Of a stretch of 64,000 bases of DNA, positions 23,933 to 35,273 are shown one piece after another. Origin of the DNA: Gaertneriomyces semiglobifer (taxonomy: Eukaryota; Chytridiomycota; Chytridiomycetes; Spizellomycetales; Spizellomycetaceae); NCBI GenBank assembly GCA_025558075.1, contig JAHLKF010000003.1, positions 434,001 through 498,000 of the forward strand, in the 5' to 3' direction. Both the position numbers and the translations under genes were made by a program. The notes under the pieces are model-generated. The model did not search any database and had not been told where the DNA came from. It saw nothing but the letters and a program-made list of their open reading frames with translations. Every line of letters starts with the position of its first letter. Position 1 is the stretch's first letter.

Positions 23933-25301
23933 TCAACTCGGCGCTGCCGCAAGCAACCTTTCTCTCCAACCGTCGGTCCCAAACCACACCGCGTCCTCAG
24001 CAGTGTCCGGATCCAACTCTCTCGCCAACTGCTGCATCCAACTGCCGACAATGTGATGGCAACCAAACAAGAGAAGTTTCTCCATATTCACACACCGAGC
24101 AACCAGCTGGCATACCGCTGATGGTGTTACATTCATGTTCATATTCAGGTTCAAATGACGTAGATCAGGGCAATGTGTTGAGATGGAGAGTAGGGACCAA
24201 TCAGTGACTAGGGTGTTGAAGCCAGAAATAACCAACTTTTGTAGCTTGGGCAGGGTCACGCAAATGATAGATATGTGATCATCAGTGAGGTTGTCGATGA
24301 ATCCAATGTCAAGCGACACTAAAGCAGGTGCGCATTGAATTAGGTGCACAATGCCCGTCGGTGTGATTTTCTCACAACCACTCAGCGACAGCTCCTGCAA
24401 ATTTCTACAATGCGGAGCCATGTATTCCAATGCTCGGCTTGTTAACCGATTGCACCTGCTGATACTGAGTCGTTGCAAGTTGCTTCGTGGCGGCTCCACA
24501 TCTTGGAACGCCCAATCCGTCAACGTTCCACTCCATTCAACGGACAAGTTCTGCAATTCCGGACATCCTCTTAAAACTGAGCGTAGGGCAGCATTTACAT
24601 CCGGCGAAAGTCCATTGAGGTTCAAGCTTTTCAGAGCAGGCGGTGTTTGCCCCAATATCACAGATAAGTTCTTGATGTACGTGCAGTGAGCTAGCGAGAT
24701 CTCTTCGAGCTTGCGCAATTGTGGAACAATAATGCCCAAAGTTTCGCCCGTAATTTGAGCACAACCATGGAGGACCAATTTCCTCAAGTTCAAGCAGCTG
24801 ACGAGGCCCACCAGGCATTCATCTCTCAGCCATAAGCTATTACTCAAATCCAACACTTCCAGCTGAGTGGTCTGCATGATTAACTTTTCAAAATAAGCGG
24901 ATGGCTCGGCATCGGGAATGTTCACTTTAGACAGGTCGATCACCCGTATCAAGGAGTAGAGGGAGGAAAAGTGAAGGCGAGTGGAGAGCGCCGTTGCCTG
25001 CAATACATTGAGAACGAGCTTCCGAAGGGCCTGAAAACGGCGCGGAGCAATACAATGGAAAAGGATTGGGGTCAAAACATAGTACCATGATTTGCAAACC
25101 TGTGGATTAAACGTCAATATATGCTTATTTTCCAGGGTCTAAAAGGATGGGAATGCATACCAAGCTGCCGTGATAACGGTCTGCCGAAGAATCAACTGAG
25201 CGGAGTATTTGCGCAACAACCTCGTTGGGAAGATCAGTGAACCCAACTCTCCGCTTTGCCGGTTGCAGGCTGTCGTCTGTTGACATGTTCGCAGGTTGCA
25301 T
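23933..25301 (-). CDS. F-box and leucine-rich repeat protein (AMN1/GRR1-like)
   Basis: Likely substrate receptor of an SCF ubiquitin ligase. Exons 25161-25301 and 23933-25099, phase-checked, 435 aa. The splice joins two halves of an F-box: FTDLPNEVVAQILRSVD before the intron and VCKSWYYVLTPILF after it. At least ten cysteine-containing leucine-rich repeats follow, such as LDLSNSLWLRDECLVGL, LVLHGCAQITGETLG, ISLAHCTYIKNLSV, LSISRCNRLTSRALEY and LSLSGCEKITPTGIVHL, the AMN1/FBXL pattern. The C-terminus (ELDPDTAEDAVWFGTDGWRE) is not a repeat. The target cannot be inferred from sequence. A second, much larger F-box/LRR gene is at 31.5 kb. Divergent from RPB11 across about 260 bp. Confidence 0.87.
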
Positions 25302-25561
25302 GTTCTGCCAGGTCTGACAACTGTTATTAAAAACTGTGGACTCTCAATCAGTAATTACTTAATAAAGTGGAATTATGCGCCGTTTGGTCATCTTGAACCT
25401 GGAGCTTGAGAACAACTACAAACACGAAGGTAAAACACTGGGCTCGCCGCGCCGAATTCTTTGAAACTCAAAACTAAGCGACGTTGGACGGAACATTCAC
25501 AGCTGCCTTAGGGAGTCACAGAAAGTATTACATATACATAGGATAGAGAGCAGGCTCAGTC

Positions 25562-26021
25562 ATGTCGAATGCACCGGCAACATGGGAGATGTACGTCTTG
25601 CCCGAAGGGCAGAAGAAGATCACTGTGCAAAAGGACACCAGAATACCCAATGCTGCCACCTTTCACATTGCCAAGGAAGACCATACGTTAGGAAACATCT
25701 TGCGAACACAGCTATTAAAGAATCCCAAAGTCCTCTTTGCTGGATACAAGATGCCGCACCCGCTTGAGTACTCGTTTATTTTGAAAGTTCAGACCACTGC
25801 GGACACTTCTCCCGCCCAAGTCCTTCGAACAGAGATCGATGCATTGATTAGAGAAGTAGGGCAGATCAGGTTGAAATTCGAGGTAAGCTGTCATTGCTGC
25901 AGACTTCTTTTTGTTGTTGCGATACGTTCTTACGATGGATACTGTACCGCAGAACCAACTTACACTGCAAGGATTGTACAGGTCAGAACCTTCGCATGTG
26001 GAACCATATGGAGGATATTAA
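25562..26021 (+). CDS. RPB11: RNA polymerase II subunit RPB11
   Basis: Forms the alpha-like heterodimer with RPB3 that nucleates RNA polymerase II assembly. Exons 25562-25882 and 25953-26021, phase-checked, 129 aa, against 115-120 in most species. Near-complete conservation of EGQKKITVQKDTRIPNAATF, then KEDHTLGNILRTQLLKN, VLFAGYKMPHPLEY and the C-terminal helix RTEIDALIREVGQI. The second exon contributes a lineage-specific tail, NQLTLQGLYRSEPSHVEPY. Readthrough of the intron would give a different, implausible tail, so the spliced form is preferred. Confidence 0.95.
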
Positions 26022-27140
26022 GAAACGAAATTGTGTGCCTTTGAGGATGTACCTTTACTCCTACATGAGGCAGTAATGTGCTGTATGCAACTACCTCACG
26101 AGCGACTAGCTACCCGTTTGCGATCAACAACAAGCGCCAACTGCCTTTCAGTCTCGATTATGAGCAAGTTAAAGAACCTCTAGCTCATGCCGTCTCAGCC
26201 CATACCATGGAGGAACGAACAGTTGGACAATGTAGAAGTTCTTTCGGTCCGTGCAAAAGCAGACCTATCTAATGGCGCTATGAGTGGTGTTGGCTATCAT
26301 GTACCCTTGTCTTCAGCTTTCGTTTGAAGTTAAAAAATTGAATCAATCTTGGGCAAATGCTAGTCATCAGCGGATTACTTCCTACCACCATGCAAAGCTG
26401 TAAGTCGATCGCCATGCAGCCGATCTGATGAAGTCTTGAGACTCCTGGACGAGCATGGCAGTCTTGCTTTGTGCTTGAAAAACCATTCAAAACACGGCCT
26501 TCATAGTTGAAGGATTCTTTCTGTGAATTCTTTTCATCTGTACCTCTTAAAGGCAACGCTCACCAGGAGGCTGGATATACTTAAGAAAACTACCTCTAAT
26601 TTTTGTCCATTGGGGCATCCATTATGAAGAAACGTAACCTGTCCTGTCACTGTGAATCCAATGCGATAACAGAAAGTGATCCGTATCACCCAGAAGCCAA
26701 ACATCATAGAAGGGCACCTCATGAGGATGAAACAATGAGCGCTACAAAGCCAACCGACGGCCCAACCTCACACTTCAAATGCAACCCGAGTGCCCAAAGT
26801 CCTGGGATGAACCACCAAAACCCCAACCACCATTATCAGGCTTCCATCAAAGTCCGTTTCCACCATAGCTTCTGCGAATTCGACGTTCGCTGTCCGGACC
26901 CGCCCATGGCTTAATGGCACAGTCACGTTCGGACAGCGCCCAACGCAAGCGGAACCTCGCACGCGTTTTCTCGGCGACTGGTTCTACGCCCAAAGAGTTC
27001 CTGCCGTCCATCCAGTCAACAGCCTACGATCTCAGATAACTAGCTTCGAAGTCCGTGAAATTTGGTTTCAGCCGATACTGCACCAACTACTTGCTGCTGG
27101 GCGACTTTCCTAGTAATCTCTGGCGTCCGCGAGGCTCACA
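26022..27140. other. Intergenic, RPB11 to CDT2
   Basis: 1.1 kb between two rightward genes. Scattered short open frames on both strands show no family signature; the longest, 26603-26914 on the plus strand, has irregular composition and no match. I see no repeat or RNA gene; presumably the CDT2 promoter lies at its right end. Confidence 0.45.
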
Positions 27141-29359
27141 ATGGCCTCGCCTTTTCGCGACTTCACAAACGTCCCAACCCCGCGATTGGGTGACCGCAGG
27201 AACATCAGCGCACCGAGTACGCCTGTTAGAAAAGCCTTATTTTCGAGTCATGATTCAAGGGATGACCATGACCAATACATGTTCGGCGCTGGTCAGCTTC
27301 TCTCAAGCCCTGCGGCGGCCCGGATATGTAGCCCCGTATGGACTAGGGACGAAAACGAGAACCCTCTTGGTGAGGCATTGCTTCTTGAAAATGATCGCAG
27401 CTGGTTACTGATTGCTTTACCAGATGCATGGGCGGATACCTTCACTGTGCAAACCTCGCCGTTGTCCTCACCGGTAGCCAAGGCCCCCTCTTATCTTGAC
27501 TCATCGCCAATTCGACCGCAAACGCCGACAAGGAGCAATGATCAGCGCTGTTTCAAGCGTTTATATGACGACGACAGCGAGGACGACAAAGAGAACCTCG
27601 CAGCGCAGAGAAGGTCCGGCAGAAGAGCTGACAAAAAGGCGCGCGTCGGAACTTGCAGACATGAGCGACTAGAATCAAAGCAAGTCATAGATAAAGTTGA
27701 GGTTCAAAGTATACATGGTCGGAAACTGAGGAGGTCTGGGATGTCCAATGCTGCCTTGTGGGCCGGCACCGGCGAACATATCGCCTTAAAGCTGGCCTAC
27801 GCCACATACGGATGGCAGATGCGAGGAAGATCGAACTTAATACGTAAGCATATGTTATTAAGTCGTGTCCTTTTCAGTATGCTAATGCCCTGTTTGTAGC
27901 ATCAGCAAAGTCTCATCTTCTCCAGTATCATTCCACACCGGCCGATGTGTTTTCCTGCAATCGTGACGATACTATCGTTCCGCCGTTTGCGTCTAGCTTC
28001 ACTAATAATGCCAACAATGGGAAAACACTCGCAGTAGCAGACGAGGATGGATCTGTCACTCTACTCAACGCCTCCACATCCACCGTTGTTGCAACTGCCA
28101 GTATACAGGCGCACCACAATGCCGTTTTTGATATCATGTTCACCGAAAGTGATAAAAAACTAGTTACTGCTTCCGGGGACCAGACTGTGAGGTTATGGGA
28201 TGTCGAAACAGGATGTTGCATAGGGGTCGGTGGGGGACATGGATGCAGTGTCAAAAGCGTAACAACTCCTTCGGTTGGCAATGATGTGGCAGAAGGAGAA
28301 AACGTGTTTGCCGCTGCAGGTAGAGATGGGAAGATATGTGTATGGGATATGCGTATGGTCGGACAGAGGGCAGTGACCGGTGAACTGTGGCAAAAACCGG
28401 TGTTGATTCTTCCGGCGGCACATGCACCGACGGCAACGACGTCGCGTTCATCTCGCAAAAGTGTCGGAGCTGTTTCCCAAAATCAGAGCGTAACGAGTTT
28501 AAGATACATCGATGCCACCACCTTAATATCATGCGGCGCTGGGGACGGAATGGTGAAAATATGGGATCTACGAGGGAAATGGGGATCATTACATGCCAAA
28601 AAGGCGAAACCAGTAGATTCTGGTGGTCCAAGCACGTGGAATAGCGGGCCGAGCGTGGGACGTGTGTACGGGTTTAGTTCGCTGACAACTTTTGGAGGCA
28701 GAGGATGGGCAGTATGTCGCGACAGCAGGTATGTCCCGTCATGACAAACACAGCGTGCCTATACGGCCTCTAATAAATGTGTCCATAGCATATACGAATT
28801 CAATTTGCGCAACCTCGGCCAGTGCACTCGCAGACTTACGGCAGACGGCTACAAGGCTAGTAGCTTCTACATTCGATGTGCAGTGGACAGGGAGGGTGGA
28901 ATACTCGCGAGTGGAGGGAGCGACGGCGGAGTTTGGCTGTGGGATATTGCTTCCAAAACCGGGTGTTCTCGCCTCCCAGCAGAGAGTTGCGTACAACCTA
29001 GCGCGGTTCGGCTAGAGGGTCACCATGAGGAAGTCGGTTACGTCTCATTTGGCGGTGGTAATCTGCTTTCCAGTTGCGGCGACGACGGAGTGGTCCGCGT
29101 GTGGCGGGATTATGCTGAGAGACAGATGATCGACCAAAGCCTTTTTGATGGAAACGTGGACATGCAAACGTGGATGGACACGTGCGAAGACGGGAGAAAG
29201 ATTGCTCGTGGTGCAGCAGTCGAGGCGAAACTCATAGATAGCTCCTGGCAGAAGGCCAGTGGCAGAGTAGGACGAGTTGAAGAAAATGTTCCCAAGCGCT
29301 CGTCCTCGCGGATGGGCAGTGGGAACATCGCCAACTGGTTTGGCAGTCAGAACCGATAG
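27141..29359 (+). CDS. CDT2: Cdt2/denticleless, CRL4 substrate receptor
   Basis: WD40 receptor that brings PCNA-bound substrates (Cdt1, Set8, CDK inhibitors) to CUL4-DDB1 in S phase and after DNA damage. Exons 27141-27843, 27900-28728 and 28789-29359, phase-checked, 700 aa. A disordered N-terminus of about 210 residues precedes the propeller, unlike the vertebrate protein, whose propeller is N-terminal. Propeller hallmarks: PPFASSF then TLAVADEDGSVTLLN, AHHNAVFDIMF, LVTASGDQTVRLWDVE, GRDGKICVWDMRM, NQSVTSLRYIDATTLISCGAGDG with VKIWDLRGKW, and after the last intron IYEFNLRN, SGGSDGGVWLWD and SSCGDDGVVRVWRDY. The extreme C-terminus ends SGNIANWFGSQNR, which resembles a PCNA-interacting motif (Ile-x-x-Trp-Phe). 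CUL4 is 12 kb away on the same strand. Confidence 0.9.
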
Positions 29360-29540
29360 CGGATACTTGCGCGTTCACGATTAGCATCGTGGTTTGCGAA
29401 TTTAGTGCATTCATCTGACATCGTTGGTCTCGTAGACACGCGGACAATACCATGACCTGAATAGAATAGTAGATTCTGTACACTTCAATATCATCACCTC
29501 AGCACTTGATGCCCTTTGATTTCAAATGGATTTCACTATT

Positions 29541-30295
29541 TCATTTGTCGATTCCGGTTTCGATATCGACGATGCCTACAGGAACACTACCCTTCTCATC
29601 GTACTCTGCCCATTCCTCACCATTGCCAAGCGGTATATCAGAGAATGTGGCTCCAGATTCCGCCGTTGCTACCCATCCGTCCTATAAAAAGCGTAGAGGT
29701 ACCTTAGTGAATTGCGAAGATCCTTGAAAACCTAACCTGTCGAAAACTCACAGCCACTTCCCATGCCACGGGCTCCAGTCCGCGACATTCAATCTGAACC
29801 ATTGGTGCATACTGTGATGAAACCGCATCCGTATACGGTTTGAACGTTTGAGGTAGGAGATCTGAGGTGCGAGCGGCGTGTCAGCACAATATCCCCATCA
29901 AAATCGCATTCCGCTGCCTTTGAACCCACTTGAAGAGCCTTCATTCTTGCAGCCCTTACACCTCATGACAAGGTTTGCAGTCGAGCGCGCGTTTGACGAA
30001 TTGCCCATTTCTTCCTGCAAATCCCATCCGGCAAAGTGTGAGCAAGTAGGAACATCTTTGGCGACTAGGCGAGGGAGTACACACCGTGCCTACGAGACTG
30101 ACAAACTTTTCGTGAACGTCATCGCACTTTGTGCATCTAAACTGTATTTTCCAATCGTATTCTTCGACATTTTCCGGTCGAAGCGTGGACACGTTTTCCA
30201 GCTCAGCCCGGAAAGAGAGTGTGTATTTCTACAAATGAAGATTGTGAATACCAGAGTCCCGGGGTATAACTCCATGATCGAAGACTTACCGGCAT
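29541..30295 (-). CDS. CXXC zinc-binding protein (CZIB/UPF0587 family)
   Basis: Small conserved eukaryotic zinc protein; the human homologue (CZIB, C1orf123) has no settled function. Five exons: 30290-30295, 30094-30228, 29930-30014, 29752-29861 and 29541-29681, phase-checked, 158 aa against about 160 in humans. The first coding exon is six bases (Met-Pro), restoring the family start MPKYTLSFRAELENV. The two zinc knuckles are intact: FRCTKCDDVHEKF and MRCKGCKNEGSS. Between and after them are STANLVMRC, FKPYTDA, IECRGLEPVAWE and TFSDIPLGNGEEWAEYDEK, matching the family block by block. It converges on CDT2, with 181 bp between stop codons. Confidence 0.9.
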
Positions 30296-31512
30296 TGATA
30301 AAGTGGATCCTGGTAATGCGAGACGATGAATGCCAGTGTTAACAGTGGTTTTTGCAGACTATTTACCCGCATCTTTCAAGTTGGAAGTTCTTATCGATAC
30401 CAAATAAAGTCAAACACGTCGCTGTTCGTTTCGCTTAAACGTCGGATTGACGTTTGATTTTGAACGGCTGTTACCACCACTGTAAGGACGGGCTTGTCAA
30501 TTAGTTTCCTCCTCTAGTGATTGCCTTGGCGGCATTCGGTTAGCAACATGGTCAGAATGAGGTTATAAGAGCTTACCAAGATCTCACGACGCCAAGTGCC
30601 TGACAGTCATTGTGTCAGTGCTACAAGCCCGCAAGCTAATGCAGAAGGTTGCCGCAGCAAGGGAGTTGCTCACAAGTGGCCTACATCATTATCCGACGTC
30701 GTCGAAGTCGCGTATGGACATGGAGGTCCAATGCGCGGTCTTGCCGACTTTCCTTCGCGAAACGTGTGTTGCGCGCAGACTTAGGGTGGTTATTGCTAAC
30801 AAAAATCCCGACGGCTGTGCACTTCATTTAGAGTCACATGATCTTGTCAGCAGACGTTGCGCATTGGCCGCTGTGGAGGCGTTGCGAGTCGTTGTCCAGA
30901 AAAGGAAGGTGGAGCGCGTTAAATTGCGTTATCATTTTCACCGCGCGTTGTCCGCCCCCAAAATTAATTTCGACCGCAATGAAAAGTATTGAAATATATG
31001 CCTCGCAATTGTGAAATATATGAAATCCATTCCTTAAGTCGCATTTTATTCGCCGAACAACGACAAAGGCGAAAAGGTCCCACAGAAATTGCCAAAGCAC
31101 GTCGGCCGGGCAACGACGACGACGACGACGACGACGACGGCACGAAGCAACCGAAGGGCTTGGTCGGGATCTCTGCTGATCTTTTGGAGGGAGTTTCGCG
31201 ACGGTGTCCCTGCAGAAAGAAAGTCCTCACATTGTTCCGACAGCTTTCGTCGTCTCCGCATACGGGCAGCGCGAGTAGTCGTTCTACCGTTCCTCATACT
31301 TTTCGTTCGTCTCCATCATCGGTGCAGAAGTTGAGAGGACTTTACCGCTGTGGGCTGCGTAACACGTTTTCTTGTTGATTCCGGCACATACCATTTTGGC
31401 TGTTCTTTTTGTATACTTTTCGTACCATTCGCCGTACATATAGAGCACAACAGCATATCCCCACAAACACAACGCTTTATCTATCTCTGCCTTGCTGAAC
31501 ATTCCAATCAAT
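30296..31512. other. Divergent upstream region of CZIB and large F-box/LRR gene, with (ACG)n tract
   Basis: 1.2 kb between divergent genes. It contains a perfect CGA/ACG trinucleotide tract at 31112-31139. Open frames through the tract are artefacts of the repeat. The last 100 bp before 31513 are presumably 5' UTR. No transposon or RNA gene seen. Confidence 0.45.
31112..31139. repeat. (ACG)n microsatellite
   Basis: About nine uninterrupted ACG units in noncoding sequence, so length variation here would not alter a protein. Confidence 0.9.
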
Positions 31513-34500
31513 ATGGCGGACGAAAACTCAGTTCTCTGCCCTGACGGTGTAGAGACACCCGTGTCGGCCTCTAATGCGATTGAGGCCTCGACAACCGAGA
31601 ATCTCAAATCGACTACGGAAACAGCAATTTCTGAACATGTGACTGCTGACAGCACAGAGGATGCGGTAGTCGAAGCAGATGCAGCTGCGAACAGAGACCC
31701 GTTTCCGCAGTCAGTTCTTGCTCTGCTGGTTCACTACCTACCCAAAGAAGACCACATCAGCCTGCTCTTGCTTTCCAAGAGTTGGTCAAAAGCTGTTGCA
31801 GCTGCTCTTTACCGTGCTCCGCCACTGCAGTCATCCGACAGCTTTGAGCGACTCATGGCACTGTTGAATACGCCGCTACCATACCATGATTATCCCGCCT
31901 TGATTCGGGAGTTGGAAATCAGTACAATGGCTGCTGATAACATGTACATCGGAGATCTGGATGCGACCTTGGCGGCATGCCGGCAACTCGAAGTATTTCG
32001 CTTGGAGAACTGCTTTCATATGTCGAATATCCTGGTGCGAAGTCTTTCTACACATTGCTTCAATTTAAAGCAGGTACGATATTATACATGTCACCAATCG
32101 AAACTAAGCAGAGTTCTAAACTCCTTGACTTGCCAATATAGGTGGATATGCCAGGTTGCCCATTGACAGATAGCTGTATCGCCGATCTAGCAAAGACTTG
32201 CATGGCTATTGAGCGACTAGACTTCAGCTTCACCAACTTGTCAATTGCGTCACTCCATGTGATTGTGAATAGCTTTCCCAATATTCTTCAAGTTGACCTT
32301 TCCGAGTGTTCAGAGCCAGACGAGGAAACCAAGGACAAGCTCGACTTCTCCAACAAAACATTCACTCGGCCCTTACAATGGCTAAACCTTCGCAATACAC
32401 CCATCACTGACGATCTTCTACGTTGGACAGTAACGCATTGTCCTAATATCGAGGACTTAATTCTCGAGTCTTGCACGAATATTACTGACGATGCCGTGCT
32501 GAAGGTTGCCAATACCTGTAACAAACTTCGTAGACTTGACGTGTCCTTTTGCGATGATATCACCGACCTCTCTCTCCAAGCTTTCGCTGTGCGTGCCTCA
32601 TCCCACAACGGGGGCACCCTCACCGAGTTGTATTTGACGGCGTGCGACAACATCACTGCAACTGCTGTGCATAATTTGGCCCAGAAGTGCACCAACCTTG
32701 ATTTGCTCGTGTTGGACGGTTGCGACAAGGTCATGGGGACGTTCGTGCAGTCATTTGCCACTCAACCCGCTGAAGAACTGGAATGCCTTCTGGAAGGAGG
32801 AAGTATAAAAGAGTTTGCTCAACATGTTCCTGGCGCTACACCTCCTTCCTCTCCGCCACGATCTCATCAGGCGCCAACGCCTAAGGTACAAGTTTCATAT
32901 TCCACTGCGTACGGGGCAAACCCGGACAGTGGCTGGAGAAACATCACTGGCTCCCTCTCTACGTCGGGCACCCGTGATGCAGCCGCAGCGGCCGTCGCAG
33001 CACTAGAGGCTGCAAAGTCTCAGTCGCAGACAGCAGCAGCGGCAGCCGCCAATGCCGCTGCGTTACACAGATCGCTTTCCCGGAGGACTAGTAGGAGCTT
33101 GTTAAGAAAGAGAAGCACAATGTCGCTTGCGGATGTTGCTGCCGAGGCCGAGGCTGCCAAACAAGAAAGGCAAGAAAAGATTCGGGAGAAGCGCAGAAGC
33201 AGATCATACTTGAGTGACGCGAACAAGGACGATGATGCGAATGTCGGCGAGCTTCCCAGTCCAGACTCATCTTCCGTAGACACTCCGACGTCTGCACCCA
33301 CCGCTCCATCTGCGGAGAGTGAGACAGCTATTCCACTTGCATCTGGTCGCCGCCGTAGCAATGTCCGGTTGTCATCTACGGAATCATCTAGTACAATTGC
33401 GACGACACCGAGTGAATCAGTGCACAGTAATTGGAACTCGCCAATTGCTTCACCTGTGTCGAGTGGTTGGGGTGCCGGTGCTACTGCTTGGAATGTTGAT
33501 GCTCCAAGCTGGTCTCAACCCACGCCGCCTGCCAGCCCTGCCATCATCAACGGAGCCCAGTTAGTTTCCGAGCCAGGGCAAATGGAACCCAAGATACGAA
33601 GGAAAAGCCAACCTACGCCCATCGGCCCACCACCGCCTGGTGAACGTACCGGGTGGGTCGCCCCAGCTGGGCTGGCTGCTCCGTCTACTAGCTCTAGCGC
33701 GGCCAGTTTCGTGCCAACGCCCGCTCCGCTTCCACCTCCCTCACAGCAAGCCAGCAGTGGCGTTGCTCCATCCGGCGAATCGGGCGTACTCTTGGCCTCC
33801 GGCCGCGCTGCCCGTGCTGCTGCCATGGCTCAACAGCAACAGCAACAGCACCAACAGCAAACCCAAGCGGAATCTCAAACGCAACAAGATCCCAACGGTG
33901 GTATACTTTTGGCCAGCGGCCGTCGCAAGTCACGACTAAGCTTGTCGGCACCACACACACCTACCACTGCCACTCCACCACAGATTCCGTCCGCTCTTCC
34001 GTCACCCGTTTCGCAACCGTCTGCCCCACAACCATGGGGCGCGAACCCTCCCATTTGGACGAACCCAGCTCAGTTGACGAGCGCAAGCAGCACTTGGTCG
34101 ACCCAGTCATCTCAACAATCACCTTCAAACGGAAGCAATGGAATGCCCTCAACAGGTGGAGGTTTTGTCGACCCTTGGGCAGCTAGCCCGCGAGCACCAG
34201 CCGCACCACAGTCACCGGAGAGCTGGTCGGTGCCGCCTCTCTCTCCTCCCCTCCAGGATGGTAATTACCAGATGCCAGTTGGGTATGGAAACTATCAACA
34301 ACAGCAACCGCCCAGTAGTAACACTTGGTCTTCACCTGTTGCGGCAAATAACGGAACCGAGTTGCGGTTGGCTGCCGGACCTGGCTGGAGTCCACCAGCT
34401 CCTCAGCATAACGGCTATGCCACATCACAGCACAATGCATGGCCTTCATCTGCTGCTGCACCGACTAATTCCACCTCGTACGGCGCACCTAGCGGCGCAC

Positions 34501-34910
34501 CCAGTTCGTCTGGAGGGTTCCAGCCGAGCTCCCAGAACCGCGGTCGACTGCTTCTGAAGCTTAAAATTGAGACAAAGACAGCCGGCCACCAAACCCTTGG
34601 CGTCCACGAGTTCGATGACCCGGCGCAATTGGCAGAGGAGTTTTGTAGATACTGGGATATGAGGGCATTCAGAGAACCGTTAACCCGGCTTGTGAGCGTG
34701 CGGAAAGGTAATGCATTGAGGATGATGGGTAACGGACATGGCGGTGTCAAGCACCCCAGTCAGGGATACAGTCAGGGATATCACCACCAGCAGCAGCAGC
34801 AGCCGCAACAGATGCAGCAACCAGGCTATGGATCGCCGGGTGGGATGGCTGGTGGACCAGGCTATAACGGTTACCACCAAGGACATCAATGGGGATCTGT
34901 TGGACATTAA
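31513..34910 (+). CDS. F-box/LRR protein with long Ser/Pro/Gln/Ala-rich tail
   Basis: Exons 31513-32073 and 32142-34910, phase-checked, 1109 aa. Residues about 60-100 form an F-box-like helix bundle (FPQSVLALLVHYLP, LLLSKSWSKAVAAALY). An LRR array follows to about residue 390, with AMN1-type units such as LDFSFTNLSIASLHVI, LNLRNTPITDDLLRW, LILESCTNITDDAVLKV, LDVSFCDDITDLSLQAF and LVLDGCDKVMGTFVQSF. The next 560 residues are low complexity, with polyalanine, polyglutamine and many SP/TP sites. Three copies of a LASGR motif are embedded there (about residues 584-591, 735-742 and 774-781). The C-terminus regains order: RGRLLLKLKIETKTAGHQT, then FDDPAQLAEEFCRYWDM, about 60 residues that look like a small beta-alpha module. 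It is probably an SCF receptor; the tail's role is unknown. Confidence 0.82.
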
Positions 34911-35273
34911 AGAAGAATGTTCTCTTGGTTATTTTGTGATAGGTAGGCAGGCCTTAAGGACTCTTCAATCTCGTATAGACGCTTCAACAGCATGTATGTA
35001 GTTAGTCATTACTTCCTCAGAATACATCAAAGATAGTCATCTACCACTTGTGTATATGTAGGCAGGTCCTCGTGCGAGACTCGCGTCTGGCTTCATTCTC
35101 CTGGTGTCACTATCAGACGCACCAAGAATAACTGTACTCCATGTCGGCACGGGATTGAGAAAGCGCCCCGTCCAGGCTCCCTATGTAGCTCTTTTCATCT
35201 TCTCATCGTCACCATTTCCTTAATGATACCTCAGTATATACATGCTGGCTGGCACCAGCATCATAGCGAAACG
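34911..35273. other. Intergenic, convergent F-box/LRR and MOGS genes
   Basis: 363 bp of 3' flanking sequence for two converging genes. Nothing further supported. Confidence 0.5.

Noticed and set aside
26603..26914. 103-codon plus-strand frame between RPB11 and CDT2
   Set aside because: Irregular composition, no homology pattern and no splice partners.
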